Assembly (NCBI GenBank): GCA_947628665.1
Contig: CANRAU010000001.1
Location: 186,001-250,000 of the forward strand
Direction of reading: 5' to 3'
Origin: an uncultured Clostridia bacterium
GTDB taxonomy: Bacteria; Bacillota; Clostridia; Oscillospirales; Acutalibacteraceae
DNA: 64,000 bases
Below the pieces are notes generated by a model. The model did not search any database and had not been told where the DNA came from. It saw only the letters and a list, made by a program, of their open reading frames with translations. Positions 1 to 7,470 of this stretch are shown here, piece by piece (position 1 is the stretch's first letter; the number at the start of each line of letters is the position of its first letter). The position numbers and the translations under genes were made by a program.

Positions 1-1
1 G

Positions 2-673
2 GTCGTGGACGACGACCAGAACATTTGCGAGCTTTTACGACTGTATCTGGAAAAAGAGGGCTACACGGTCAAGATCGTGTACGACGGCGTGTCGGCGGTG
101 AATGCGTTCAAGCAGGAGAACCCCGATTTGATGATCCTCGACATTATGCTGCCCAAATTGGACGGCTGGCAGGTTTGCCGCGAGGTGCGCAAATTTTCCG
201 ACAAGCCCATTATCATGCTGACCGCCAAGGGCGAAATTTTCGACAAGGTGCTGGGGCTGGAATTGGGCGCGGATGACTACATGACCAAGCCCTTCGATAC
301 CAAGGAAATGGTTGCGCGCATCAAAGCGGTTCTGCGCCGCACGGGCGCTGCGGCGACGGGAGAAGCGGCAAAAGAGGTACATTTTGAAAACCTGAGCGTG
401 AATTTGACCAATTACGAAATGAAGGTCAACGGCGTATCGGTTGATACGCCGCCCAAAGAATTGGAGCTCATCTATCATTTGGCGTCGAACCCCAACCGCG
501 TATTTACGCGCGATCAACTGCTGGACGAAGTGTGGGGCTTTGACTATTACGGCGATTCGAGAACCGTGGACGTACACGTCAAACGTCTGCGCGAAAAGTT
601 AGAGGGCGTTTCCGACAAATGGGAACTGAAAACCGTTTGGGGCGTCGGCTATAAATTTGAAACGAAGGAATAA
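2..673 (+). CDS. OmpR/PhoB-family response regulator (5'-truncated)
   Basis: DNA-binding response regulator of a two-component system; the window opens inside it. The visible part begins with the acidic pocket VVDDD, so only a few N-terminal residues are missing. The receiver domain follows: ILDIMLP carries the phospho-acceptor Asp (about residue 46), MLTAKG the conserved Thr, and TKPF the conserved Lys. A winged-helix output domain occupies about residues 125-220, ending VWGVGYKFE, typical of the OmpR class. It stops 2 bases before the histidine kinase start, so the two are one transcript. With an HtrA-type protease gene just downstream, a CssRS-like secretion or envelope stress role is plausible, but that is inference from context. 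Confidence 0.95.
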   Translation, partial: VVDDDQNICELLRLYLEKEGYTVKIVYDGVSAVNAFKQENPDLMILDIMLPKLDGWQVCREVRKFSDKPIIMLTAKGEIFDKVLGLELGADDYMTKPFDTKEMVARIKAVLRRTGAAATGEAAKEVHFENLSVNLTNYEMKVNGVSVDTPPKELELIYHLASNPNRVFTRDQLLDEVWGFDYYGDSRTVDVHVKRLREKLEGVSDKWELKTVWGVGYKFETKE

Positions 674-675
674 GC

Positions 676-2202
676 ATGCAAGGCAGCCGTGTGAAAGCAT
701 ACGCGCGCAGGGTGGCGCAGAAATTCAGCCACCAGTCGCTTTTGGTCAAATACATATCGGTGTTTTTTGCGATGGTGATGATCTGCTTTTTGCTGTTGGG
801 CGCAACGCTCGGCGTGTTCATGACCAGACACTGGACAAGTCAGGAGGCCACGCTCCTGCAGGAAAACGCTTTCAATGTGGCGCAAAACACCCAGCAGGTA
901 CTCTCCTCGTGGATGCGCAGCGAACCGCAGGGCGCGGTGGTCTTTATCTGCAGCAATTTGGCGACGGTGTCCGAGGCCATTGATGCGGATGTGTTCATGT
1001 GCGATCCGAACGGGACGGTGATCCTCTGCAAGGATCAGCTGTCCCCGAGCTTGGAGATTCGCCAAAACGGCAAATGCAGCGTGCATGAGAGCTATAAGAT
1101 CCCGCAGGAGATCCTTACGAAGGCGCTGTCCGGGCGATTCTATGAACGCGGGACGCTCGGCGGGATGTTTGACCGCACATATTTGGCGGCGGCAGAGCCG
1201 GTCGTGGTGAACGGGCAGACCGTCGGCGCTGTGTTTGCCATGGAACCCGTCAGCGGCAGCTTCAAGGCGTATGCGCTCGACGTGGTGCGGATGTTTGCGT
1301 TTGCCTCTCTGATGTCGCTTGCCGTGGGACTCATCATCATCTATTTCTTTACGGTGAGCCTGATTCGGCCGCTCAACGAGATGTCCCGCGCGGCCAAAGC
1401 CTATGCCTCGGGGGATTTCAGCCCGCGCGTCGCAGTGCGCGGCAGCGACGAATTGGCCGAGCTTACCTCCGCTTTCAACCGCATGGCGGCGTCGCTCGCC
1501 CTGCAGGAAAGCTCCCGACGCAGCTTTGTGGCCAATGTATCGCATGAATTAAAAACGCCCATGACGACCATAGGCGGCTTCATTGACGGCATTTTGGACG
1601 GCACCATTCCGCCCGAAAAGCAGCAGGAATATCTGCGCATCGTGTCGGATGAAACCAAGCGTCTTGCACGTTTGGTCACGTCGATGCTGAACATGGCCAA
1701 AATCGAGGCGGGCGAGCTGCAGCTCCAGCCAAAACGCTTTAATCTGTGCCGGGAAATTTTCAATACGATGCTCAACTTTGAGCAGATCATTGAGAAAAAG
1801 CACATCGAAATCGAAGGCTTGGATAAATTGCAGCCTACGTTTATTTTGGCCGACCCCGATATGCTGCATCAGGTGATCTACAATTTGGTGGACAACGCCG
1901 TGAAATTCACCGAAAACGGGACGATCTCGGTGCGTGTCAGCCAAACGCCTGCCGACGTGACGGTTTCCATCCGCAATTCGGGCGCGGTCGGCATTTCCTC
2001 CGAGGAGCTTTCCCGCGTGTTTGAACGCTTTTATAAGGTGGACAAATCCCGCAGCTACGATACCAAGGGCGCAGGGCTGGGCTTATACATCTGCAAAACG
2101 ATCATCGAAATGCACGGCGGCGAAATCCGCGCGCAAAGCGACGGCAGCGAATACGTCGAGTTTTCCTTTACCATTCCGAATCAACCGCTCGCAGCGGAGT
2201 GA
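676..2202 (+). CDS. Sensor histidine kinase
   Basis: Membrane sensor kinase that should phosphorylate the regulator encoded immediately upstream. Visible layout over 508 residues: cytoplasmic N-terminus, transmembrane segment about 26-50, an extracytoplasmic sensor region about 51-202, second transmembrane segment about 203-227, HAMP linker about 228-280, HisKA domain with phospho-accepting His290 in the motif VSHELKTP, and an HATPase_c domain with the N box (NLVDNAVKF), and G box (GAGLGLYI). The extracellular part looks like a PAS/Cache-type fold (about 150 residues) but I cannot name a ligand. The ATG at 676 follows an AAGGA motif that overlaps the end of the regulator. All catalytic boxes are intact. 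Confidence 0.95.
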   Translation: MQGSRVKAYARRVAQKFSHQSLLVKYISVFFAMVMICFLLLGATLGVFMTRHWTSQEATLLQENAFNVAQNTQQVLSSWMRSEPQGAVVFICSNLATVSEAIDADVFMCDPNGTVILCKDQLSPSLEIRQNGKCSVHESYKIPQEILTKALSGRFYERGTLGGMFDRTYLAAAEPVVVNGQTVGAVFAMEPVSGSFKAYALDVVRMFAFASLMSLAVGLIIIYFFTVSLIRPLNEMSRAAKAYASGDFSPRVAVRGSDELAELTSAFNRMAASLALQESSRRSFVANVSHELKTPMTTIGGFIDGILDGTIPPEKQQEYLRIVSDETKRLARLVTSMLNMAKIEAGELQLQPKRFNLCREIFNTMLNFEQIIEKKHIEIEGLDKLQPTFILADPDMLHQVIYNLVDNAVKFTENGTISVRVSQTPADVTVSIRNSGAVGISSEELSRVFERFYKVDKSRSYDTKGAGLGLYICKTIIEMHGGEIRAQSDGSEYVEFSFTIPNQPLAAE

Positions 2203-2323
2203 TTTGTTTGCAATTCGTCCGAAATTTTTTTAAAACCTGTAAATATACGGTTCATATTGTGTTAATAACCGCAAATTATGATAACAGACGATAACAAAAG
2301 AAACATGGCAGGAGGCATTTTTT

Positions 2324-3865
2324 ATGTATGACGACCTTGACGGGCGCGAATCATCGCCCGAACAGGAAAATACGGCTGCCGATCAGCCGACGAACACAGC
2401 CGCACAGGAGAGCGGTGCGCAGGCCAATTCCGCATACGCTTCTTACGAAGGCGAAACGCGGCCGCCCTATGGACAAAACGGCTATTCCGGCACGGCACAG
2501 CAGCCCTATTACGGGTATTCAAACGGCGCGCAGCCGCCCTTTGGGCAAAATGGGTATGGCGGCAGCGCACAGCCGCATTACGGGTATTACGGCGGTACGC
2601 CGCAGCCCCCGAAACAGACCCCTCCCGCCGTTTCCAACCATAAAAAGCGCGGCTTGAAAATCTTGATTGCCGCCGTGGCGATGTGCGTGGTCGTTTCGCT
2701 TGTTGTTTTGGCCGTTTCTTTGCTGCACCGTACCGACAAAGCCAAAAAGATCGACCCGAGTGAAGCGCCTTCGGCGCTCATCGACGAAACGCCTACCGCC
2801 GCGCGCACGGATGCGGACGGGGAACTGACGCCTGTGGGCGTGTATGAAGCGGTCAAGGAAAGCTCCGTGGGTATTTTGGTGTACGCGGACAGCGCGTTCA
2901 GCAACACAGCGCTTGCGGGTCAAGGCTCCGGCGTCATCCTTGGGGAGGATGCCTCGGGTACTTATACCTACATTGTGACCTGTGCGCATGTCATCAGCGG
3001 TGGCGGCACGATCAAGGTGCAGCTTGTTGACGAATCGCAGTATGACGCGACGGTCGTCGGGTATGATTCGCATACGGACATCGGCGTGCTGCGCATCCGC
3101 AAAACGGGGCTCAAAGCCGCGCAATTGGGCAATTCGGATACACTTTCGGTCGGCGAAACGGTATACGCCATCGGAAACCCCGGCGGCGTGCAGTTTGCAG
3201 GCTCGTTTACCGACGGGATGGTCTCCGCCATTTCGCGTCCCATAAACAGCGAGATCGGGTATGAGCAGCGGTGCATTCAGCATACGGCGGCCATAAACCC
3301 CGGTAATTCCGGCGGCGCGCTGGTCAATGCCTATGGGCAGGTCATCGGCATCAATTCCTCCAAAATCGCCAACACCAGTTATGAGGGCATGGGATTTGCC
3401 GTGCCGAGCGTGACGGTGAAGGAGGTTTTTGATGAGATCGTCGCGAACGGCTATGTGACCAACCGTCCGAAGCTCGGGATCAATTATTTTCCCGCTTCCT
3501 CCAATCAGATGTACAGCATGATCGTCGGGGCGAACAACCTCCCTGCGGGAACGCTTGTAATCCAGTCTATCAATTCGGACAGTGAACTGGTCAATACGAA
3601 CGTGCAGCAGGGCGATATGATCATCGCGGTCAACGGCAAGGAGCTGGAATCGACGGATACGCTGCCCGATCTTATCCAAAACTCCAAGGTCGGCGATACA
3701 CTGACATTGACGATCTGTCATGTAGACACCAAAAACAACTATGCGGTCAATCAATTTGATGTGCAGGTAACGCTGGTGGAGGATAAGGGTACGTCCACGG
3801 CGGCGGAATCCTCGACCCAAAGCAATTATTACAATCCCTTCGGCGCATATGGCTACGGCAACTGA
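2324..3865 (+). CDS. Membrane-anchored HtrA/DegP-type serine protease with PDZ domain
   Basis: Envelope quality-control protease of the trypsin-like HtrA family, 513 residues. The N-terminal 105 residues are low-complexity and rich in Tyr, Gly, Pro and Gln with repeated YG/QNGY motifs, and should be cytoplasmic; a single transmembrane helix spans about 111-135. The protease domain carries His222 (VTCAHV), Asp252 (HTDIGVL) and Ser329 (NPGNSGG), so the triad is complete. One PDZ domain covers about 395-490. The start is supported by GCAGGAGG upstream of ATG 2324. It lies 121 bases after the histidine kinase and may be a target of that two-component system, as htrA is for CssRS in Bacillus; this is inference. 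Confidence 0.93.
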   Translation: MYDDLDGRESSPEQENTAADQPTNTAAQESGAQANSAYASYEGETRPPYGQNGYSGTAQQPYYGYSNGAQPPFGQNGYGGSAQPHYGYYGGTPQPPKQTPPAVSNHKKRGLKILIAAVAMCVVVSLVVLAVSLLHRTDKAKKIDPSEAPSALIDETPTAARTDADGELTPVGVYEAVKESSVGILVYADSAFSNTALAGQGSGVILGEDASGTYTYIVTCAHVISGGGTIKVQLVDESQYDATVVGYDSHTDIGVLRIRKTGLKAAQLGNSDTLSVGETVYAIGNPGGVQFAGSFTDGMVSAISRPINSEIGYEQRCIQHTAAINPGNSGGALVNAYGQVIGINSSKIANTSYEGMGFAVPSVTVKEVFDEIVANGYVTNRPKLGINYFPASSNQMYSMIVGANNLPAGTLVIQSINSDSELVNTNVQQGDMIIAVNGKELESTDTLPDLIQNSKVGDTLTLTICHVDTKNNYAVNQFDVQVTLVEDKGTSTAAESSTQSNYYNPFGAYGYGN

Positions 3866-3888
3866 TCGTGCGCTTTTTCAGAAAAAAT

Positions 3889-3922
3889 GGCAAAGCATGG
3901 AGCTTACGCTCTATGCTTTGCC
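3889..3922. terminator. Strong hairpin after htrA
   Basis: Fifteen-base-pair stem (one G-U) starting GGCAAAGCAT with a four-base TTAC loop. There is no T tract on the plus side, but a six-base T run follows on the minus strand. It may stop or slow transcription between the protease and the flavin reductase, or protect the htrA transcript's 3' end. Confidence 0.5.
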
Positions 3923-3986
3923 GTATTCCTATGCAGGGCTGATTTTTACGCATCCCATAAAAATAGTAGGAAAGTACGGTGAACTT

Positions 3987-4487
3987 ATGTTTCGGGAAAC
4001 GACCATTAAGGATTTGCACACATCCCCTGTGAAAATGATCGCCGATGATTGGGCGCTTTTGACCGCAGGCGATAGGACGCATTTCAACACCATGACCGTC
4101 AGCTGGGGCGGCGTGGGCGAGCTTTGGGGGCGCGAGGTCGCCTTTGTATTTGTGCGGCCGCAGCGTTATACCTACGAATTTATGGAGGACAGCGAAACTT
4201 TTACGCTGAGCTTTTTCGGCGGTGCATACAAGCAGGCGCTGGGCGTTTGCGGCTCGCAGTCCGGCAGGGATATCGACAAATGCAAGGAAACGGGGCTTGA
4301 ACCGTTGCCCGTGGACGGTGGTGTGACCTATCAACAGGCCAAAACGGTTTTCGTCTGCAAAAAAATCGCCTTTCAGGACTTGGATCCGCAGGGCTTTTTG
4401 GATGCTTCCATCATGGATACCTACGCCCTTCGGGATTATCACCGGATGTATGTCGGCGCGATTGAAAAAGTCCTGGTGGCGGAGTAG
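3987..4487 (+). CDS. Flavin reductase-like FMN-binding protein
   Basis: Protein of 166 residues matching the flavin reductase-like/FMN-binding split-barrel family (short flavoredoxin-type members of anaerobes). The recognisable part is the N-terminal run with TAGDRTHFNTMTVSWG, the RPQRYTYEF segment and FTLSFFG that form the flavin pocket. A longer reading frame is open back to 3849 but overlaps the htrA end and the hairpin at 3889-3922; ATG 3987 fits the family's usual start. It probably binds FMN and moves electrons from a reduced carrier; the partner is not evident. Its stop codon lies inside the left end of a degenerate repeat (4484-4590). Confidence 0.85.
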   Translation: MFRETTIKDLHTSPVKMIADDWALLTAGDRTHFNTMTVSWGGVGELWGREVAFVFVRPQRYTYEFMEDSETFTLSFFGGAYKQALGVCGSQSGRDIDKCKETGLEPLPVDGGVTYQQAKTVFVCKKIAFQDLDPQGFLDASIMDTYALRDYHRMYVGAIEKVLVAE

Positions 4488-4590
4488 GCAATCCAATCGG
4501 GGGGAACAACGCACCTTTGACGGTGTAATTTTCCGATTTGTTGCGTTGTCGCCCCTGAAAAACGCATTACACCCCCGAGACAACTAGACT
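4484..4590. repeat. Degenerate relative of the MITE-like element at 63.0 kb
   Basis: Starting at GTAGGCAAT (4484) about 26 of 31 bases match the left inverted end of the element at 63041-63298 when two extra G are allowed. At the other end AAACGCATTACA (about 4558-4570) recalls the right end AAACGCATTGTA. The interior is short and contains its own imperfect inverted repeat (GGGGGAACAACGCA with TGCGTTGTCGCCCC). I read this as a shortened, decayed copy that supplies the stop codon of the flavin reductase gene. Confidence 0.5.
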
Positions 4591-4634
4591 ACAGCGCTTT
4601 TTTGTTTCAAAAACAGAGGCGAGATACACATACC

Positions 4635-4693
4635 ATGTGCTTTTATAAGAACGCTGTCATAATGGCAACGGTGTTATAAGAGCACATATTTTT
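4635..4693 (+). terminator. Long imperfect palindrome followed by T run
   Basis: Arms 4635-4660 and 4662-4687 pair at 21 of 26 positions (outer arm ATGTGCT/AGCACAT), and ATTTTT follows at 4688-4693. It can act as the plus-strand terminator for the flavin reductase. The arms are unusually long for a terminator, so a mobile-repeat origin is also possible. Confidence 0.45.
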
Positions 4694-4733
4694 GTTCCGT
4701 TTTCTATATTGTATTTGAGACAGAATACGGCGC

Positions 4734-4769
4734 AAAAAAATGGGAGCTACCCCGTATGTGGATAGCTCC
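4734..4769 (-). terminator. Terminator of the toxin/antitoxin operon
   Basis: On the minus strand a stem GGAGCTA/TAGCTCC (4769-4763 with 4749-4743) is followed by a run of seven T at 4740-4734, just downstream of the toxin stop codon. Confidence 0.75.
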
Positions 4770-4777
4770 TGAACAAG

Positions 4778-4996
4778 TTATATAACTTCGTTGAAATGTT
4801 CCTGTGTGGTTTGCAGTTGCTTATTCAGAATTTCGCGCCATAAGTGATAATGAATTTCGCCGCTTCCCTTTGATACTTTTGTGCGTAAAACGGTTCCGTC
4901 GTCCAAAATCTTTCGGTAGAAATAATGATCGGTTTCTTTATACAGTTCCCAGTTGTCCCGTTCGCAATAGCGTTTCAAATCTTTCCATCTTGGCAT
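4778..4996 (-). CDS. HicA-like toxin
   Basis: Seventy-two residues resembling the HicA mRNA-interferase fold: KDLKRYCERDNWEL as the first helix, then DHYFYRK where HicA has its catalytic SHHIYR-type strand, then KVSKGSGEI and a C-terminal helix ILNKQL. The single His in DHYFYR is in the position of the HicA active-site His. The ATG at 4996 lies inside the end of the upstream antitoxin frame (22-base overlap), which suggests translational coupling. HicA proteins cut mRNA and are neutralised by a cognate antitoxin. The assignment is by motif only and this is a divergent member. Confidence 0.65.
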   Translation of the reverse strand: MPRWKDLKRYCERDNWELYKETDHYFYRKILDDGTVLRTKVSKGSGEIHYHLWREILNKQLQTTQEHFNEVI

Positions 4997-5400
4997 ATGA
5001 TTGCATCCTCCAATTCCTTTGGAGATTTTGCAATGAGTGCCTTGATGACATAGGGCAGATGGTTCTTACGGTTCGGTGCACGACTATATAGCTCAAACTC
5101 CCGATAGTATTCCTCGGCATATTCTATCATATTGTTGGCAAGTTCAGCTTTAGCGGCTTGCAGGGTATCGCCATGGGAAACAAGGTCTAAGGCGGTAAGC
5201 GACAAAGAGACGCTGTTGTCATCTTCCGTAAACCGGTCTGCCACAATAGGAATGTTGTCGACAATTTGCTCCATCATTTCCGTAGAGCACAGCACCATAC
5301 GGTCTCGGGTTCTTTTAATAAAAACGGGTCTTTCCCTAATGACGCAATCAAGGACGCCGCTCCAATCCTTACGCACATCGCTTGAACACATAGCAAACAT
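4975..5400 (-). CDS. Antitoxin with Phd/YefM-like N-terminus and HicB-like C-terminus
   Basis: First gene of a two-gene toxin/antitoxin operon. Residues about 6-45 (VRKDWSGVLDCV, RPVFIKRTRD, MVLCSTEMM) look like the Phd/YefM DNA-binding domain. The later part (SVSLSLTALDLVSHGDTL then AKAELANNMIEYAEEY) resembles the HicB partial RNase-H-like fold. The frame is open to a GTG at 5409, but ATG 5400 has AAGAGG eight bases upstream and is the better start, giving 141 residues. Antitoxin before toxin is the opposite of classical hicAB. It is likely autoregulated through the promoter at 5423-5451. Confidence 0.65.
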   Translation of the reverse strand: MFAMCSSDVRKDWSGVLDCVIRERPVFIKRTRDRMVLCSTEMMEQIVDNIPIVADRFTEDDNSVSLSLTALDLVSHGDTLQAAKAELANNMIEYAEEYYREFELYSRAPNRKNHLPYVIKALIAKSPKELEDAIICQDGKI

Positions 5401-5422
5401 ATCCATCACCTCTTACACCCCC

Positions 5423-5451
5423 AGTTTAGCAAAAATCGTACAACTTGTCAA
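5423..5451 (-). promoter_or_regulatory. Promoter of the toxin/antitoxin operon
   Basis: On the minus strand TTGACA (5451-5446), a 17-base spacer and TAAACT (5428-5423), a short distance before the antitoxin ribosome binding site AAGAGG. Confidence 0.65.
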
Positions 5452-5794
5452 TAGTGTACGACATAGTATATGCTGCCGGAGCGGAAGTATCCCAAAGAAT
5501 AGACAAACGGCGTCCGTCCAATATACCGCCGAACTCCGGATGAAATGTATCTTGTGTCCTATTGTTGAGCAATATGTCGGAATGGACAAGCGCCCTTTTC
5601 TATGTGTTTTCAGTCCGAAGTTGTACCGTTTTTTATTCCTAACCGTCGGCGGCTGCGTATACTTGACAGGCGGCTTTGCGATAATAAAATCGGACTTTGC
5701 ATATTCGCCGTTTAGCATGGTTTCAACATATTAGTCAAGGAACCGTAGGAAGTAAAAATTTTTTCAAAAAATGCAAAATTTCTGCAAAAAAGGC
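5452..5794. other. Intergenic stretch without a recognisable gene
   Basis: Reading frames here are short, lack ribosome binding sites and resemble nothing I know. The stretch becomes AT-rich towards 5740-5790. It separates the toxin/antitoxin operon from the 5S rRNA promoter. Confidence 0.5.
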
Positions 5795-5823
5795 TTGCAT
5801 TCTCAAAAAACCTGTGCTATACT
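5795..5823 (+). promoter_or_regulatory. Promoter of the 5S rRNA gene
   Basis: TTGCAT (5795-5800), a 17-base spacer and TATACT (5818-5823). Transcription would begin near 5830; a small hairpin (TTGAGG...CTTCAA, about 5835-5866) lies between the start and the mature 5S end and may guide processing. Confidence 0.75.
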
Positions 5824-5868
5824 CTCTCTTGCAGTTGAGGGTTGTACTTCGTGTACGGTTCTTCAACA

Positions 5869-5985
<117 letters not shown>

Positions 5986-5991
5986 CTTTAA

Positions 5992-6024
5992 AGTAGTTTC
6001 CCAACAGGGGAGCTGCTTTTTTTA
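5992..6024 (+). terminator. Terminator of the 5S rRNA gene
   Basis: Eleven-base-pair stem with three G-U pairs (5992-6002 with 6007-6017), loop AACA, then a T run to 6024. Confidence 0.85.
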
Positions 6025-6088
6025 TACCCAAATTGCGAAAATTTGTATGCCCGAATCGCGCGATCCAGCTTTTTGGCCTGAAAGAAGA

Positions 6089-6132
6089 ACCGCCGAGTGT
6101 GTAAAGCAGAAAAGCCTTACACACTCGGCGGT
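6089..6132 (-). terminator. Perfect 16-bp hairpin downstream of the zinc-ribbon gene
   Basis: ACCGCCGAGTGTGTAA (6089-6104) pairs perfectly with 6117-6132. On the minus strand it is followed by TTCTTCTTTC, so it probably ends the operon that runs leftwards from 8.7 kb. It may also act as a backup for the 5S transcript. Confidence 0.7.
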
Positions 6133-6199
6133 AGTTTGTTTGCCGCTGTTTATTGCCGTTGGTTGCTTGCGGCTGTTTGCTTACCGCTGTTTCGCGGGT

Positions 6200-6709
6200 T
6201 CACGCCTTGAAGCACCGCACAGCAAAGGTATGTCCGCAGCGCGGACAGCGTGCTTCGTGCTTGCCTTTTCTGCGCGGCAGCCGTAAGGTCGCGCCGCACG
6301 CGGGGCAGTCGCGGAAAATATGCGTTTTGTCCTGTCGGCTTTTCTGCCGCCGAAGCGTCCGCTTGCGCTTGCGCTCCTCTCTTTCCGCCCGCCGAATCGC
6401 CCGTTTGCGTTTGCGGTCTTCCAAATCCGCCCGCCGAAAACGCAGGGCGTCCCGCATTTTGAACAGCCAAATTCCCATAATGCGGCTTTCGTTTTCGCGC
6501 GCGGGAATATTTTTGGAGAGGATGCGAAACAGGGAATAGCCGATCACCAGCCACTGGATGACGAAGATGACGGGCGAAGGCACAAAAATCCGCAGAACGG
6601 CGAGCAAAAAATAGACGACATACAAAGTAATTTGCATAAAGTCGCGCAAGCCGCGAAGCCCGTAGCGCCCTTCCATAAATCTCAAAAACCGACTGTGAAA
6701 ATCGTTCAA
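6200..6709 (-). CDS. Membrane protein with C-terminal zinc ribbon
   Basis: Protein of 169 residues, function unknown. Two hydrophobic segments (about 26-44 and 46-64) are followed by a very basic helix rich in Arg, Lys and Glu (about 90-128) and a zinc ribbon CPACG...CPRCG (about 135-158). The start is a TTG at 6709, chosen because GGAGG sits eight bases upstream and no ATG fits. It is the last gene of the operon with the permease and the CpsB-type phosphatase. The basic, charged stretch may bind RNA or lipid head groups; I cannot say which. Confidence 0.8.
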   Translation of the reverse strand: MNDFHSRFLRFMEGRYGLRGLRDFMQITLYVVYFLLAVLRIFVPSPVIFVIQWLVIGYSLFRILSKNIPARENESRIMGIWLFKMRDALRFRRADLEDRKRKRAIRRAEREERKRKRTLRRQKSRQDKTHIFRDCPACGATLRLPRRKGKHEARCPRCGHTFAVRCFKA

Positions 6710-6747
6710 CCGCGAAGCCTCCGTTGTCTTTTTATGCCGACGTGGCG

Positions 6748-7470
6748 TTAATCAAGCGTTTTGTTTTCCAGTACAAGCCGTGGGGCGATCACCGTCGTCC
6801 ATTCCAAAATCTCCGGCGTGATTTTGGAAGAAAAGCTCTGCATACTGCGCATAAAATCATTGTTGCGGTGTACGGGATGGTGCGCGTCCGTAGCAATAAA
6901 ATCCGCTATACCGTCCACGATCAGCGAGGTGGCGACTTCTCCGACCCTTTCTCCCCGTCTACCCGCAAGCGAATCGGCGTTGACCTGGAAATAAGCGCCC
7001 ATGCTTTTGAGTTCCTCTATGACGTCGGGGTGGCGGTGAAACGTCGCGTAGCGCTCGGGATGCGCGATGATGGGGACAAGCCCGTGATCCAAAACCTCCT
7101 CCGCGTAAATCAGCGCTTTGTCCGGGTCAAAGGGCTGCAAAGAATATTCACAGAGCAGGTAGCGTGAATGGTTCAGCGTCAAATCCTCCAGCGCCTCTGC
7201 TTCGAGAATGCTCCGATCCAAATACACCTCCGCGCCGCTGCAAACGCGTACCGGCATGTCGGACGATTGCAAATATGTGTTCAGCTCCCGAAGCCTTCGG
7301 TTGCGCACATACAGAAAATCCTCCGCCATGTCTAAATTGGTCATGTGCGGCGTAGCGGCGATCACCTGAATTTTATTGCGTATGGCGATCTCACAAAGCG
7401 CAAGGGTGGTTTCCATACTGTCGGCGCCATCGTCCATGTCCCACAGCAAATGGCAGTGTAAGTCGATCAT
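6748..7470 (-). CDS. CpsB/CapC-family PHP-type tyrosine phosphatase
   Basis: Metal-dependent phosphatase of the PHP superfamily, 240 residues, the family that dephosphorylates bacterial tyrosine kinases controlling capsule or exopolysaccharide length. The opening MIDLHCHLLWDMDDGA holds the first metal-binding His residues, ATPHM and IIAHPERY the next, and ATDAHHP the C-terminal metal ligand. No tyrosine kinase (CpsCD) is adjacent, so the substrate is open; the polysaccharide operon at 51-64 kb is in the same window. The ATG at 7470 overlaps the permease stop by four bases, so translation is coupled. Confidence 0.88.
   Translation of the reverse strand: MIDLHCHLLWDMDDGADSMETTLALCEIAIRNKIQVIAATPHMTNLDMAEDFLYVRNRRLRELNTYLQSSDMPVRVCSGAEVYLDRSILEAEALEDLTLNHSRYLLCEYSLQPFDPDKALIYAEEVLDHGLVPIIAHPERYATFHRHPDVIEELKSMGAYFQVNADSLAGRRGERVGEVATSLIVDGIADFIATDAHHPVHRNNDFMRSMQSFSSKITPEILEWTTVIAPRLVLENKTLD

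Noticed and set aside
649..1545. Long open frame on the minus strand opposite the histidine kinase
   Set aside because: His/Arg-rich shadow of a real gene, no ribosome binding site and no recognisable domain.
5413..5718. 101-codon minus-strand frame upstream of the antitoxin
   Set aside because: It covers the antitoxin promoter, has no ribosome binding site and shows no domain.
5132..5734. 200-codon plus-strand frame over the antitoxin
   Set aside because: Antisense to the antitoxin and runs into non-coding DNA.
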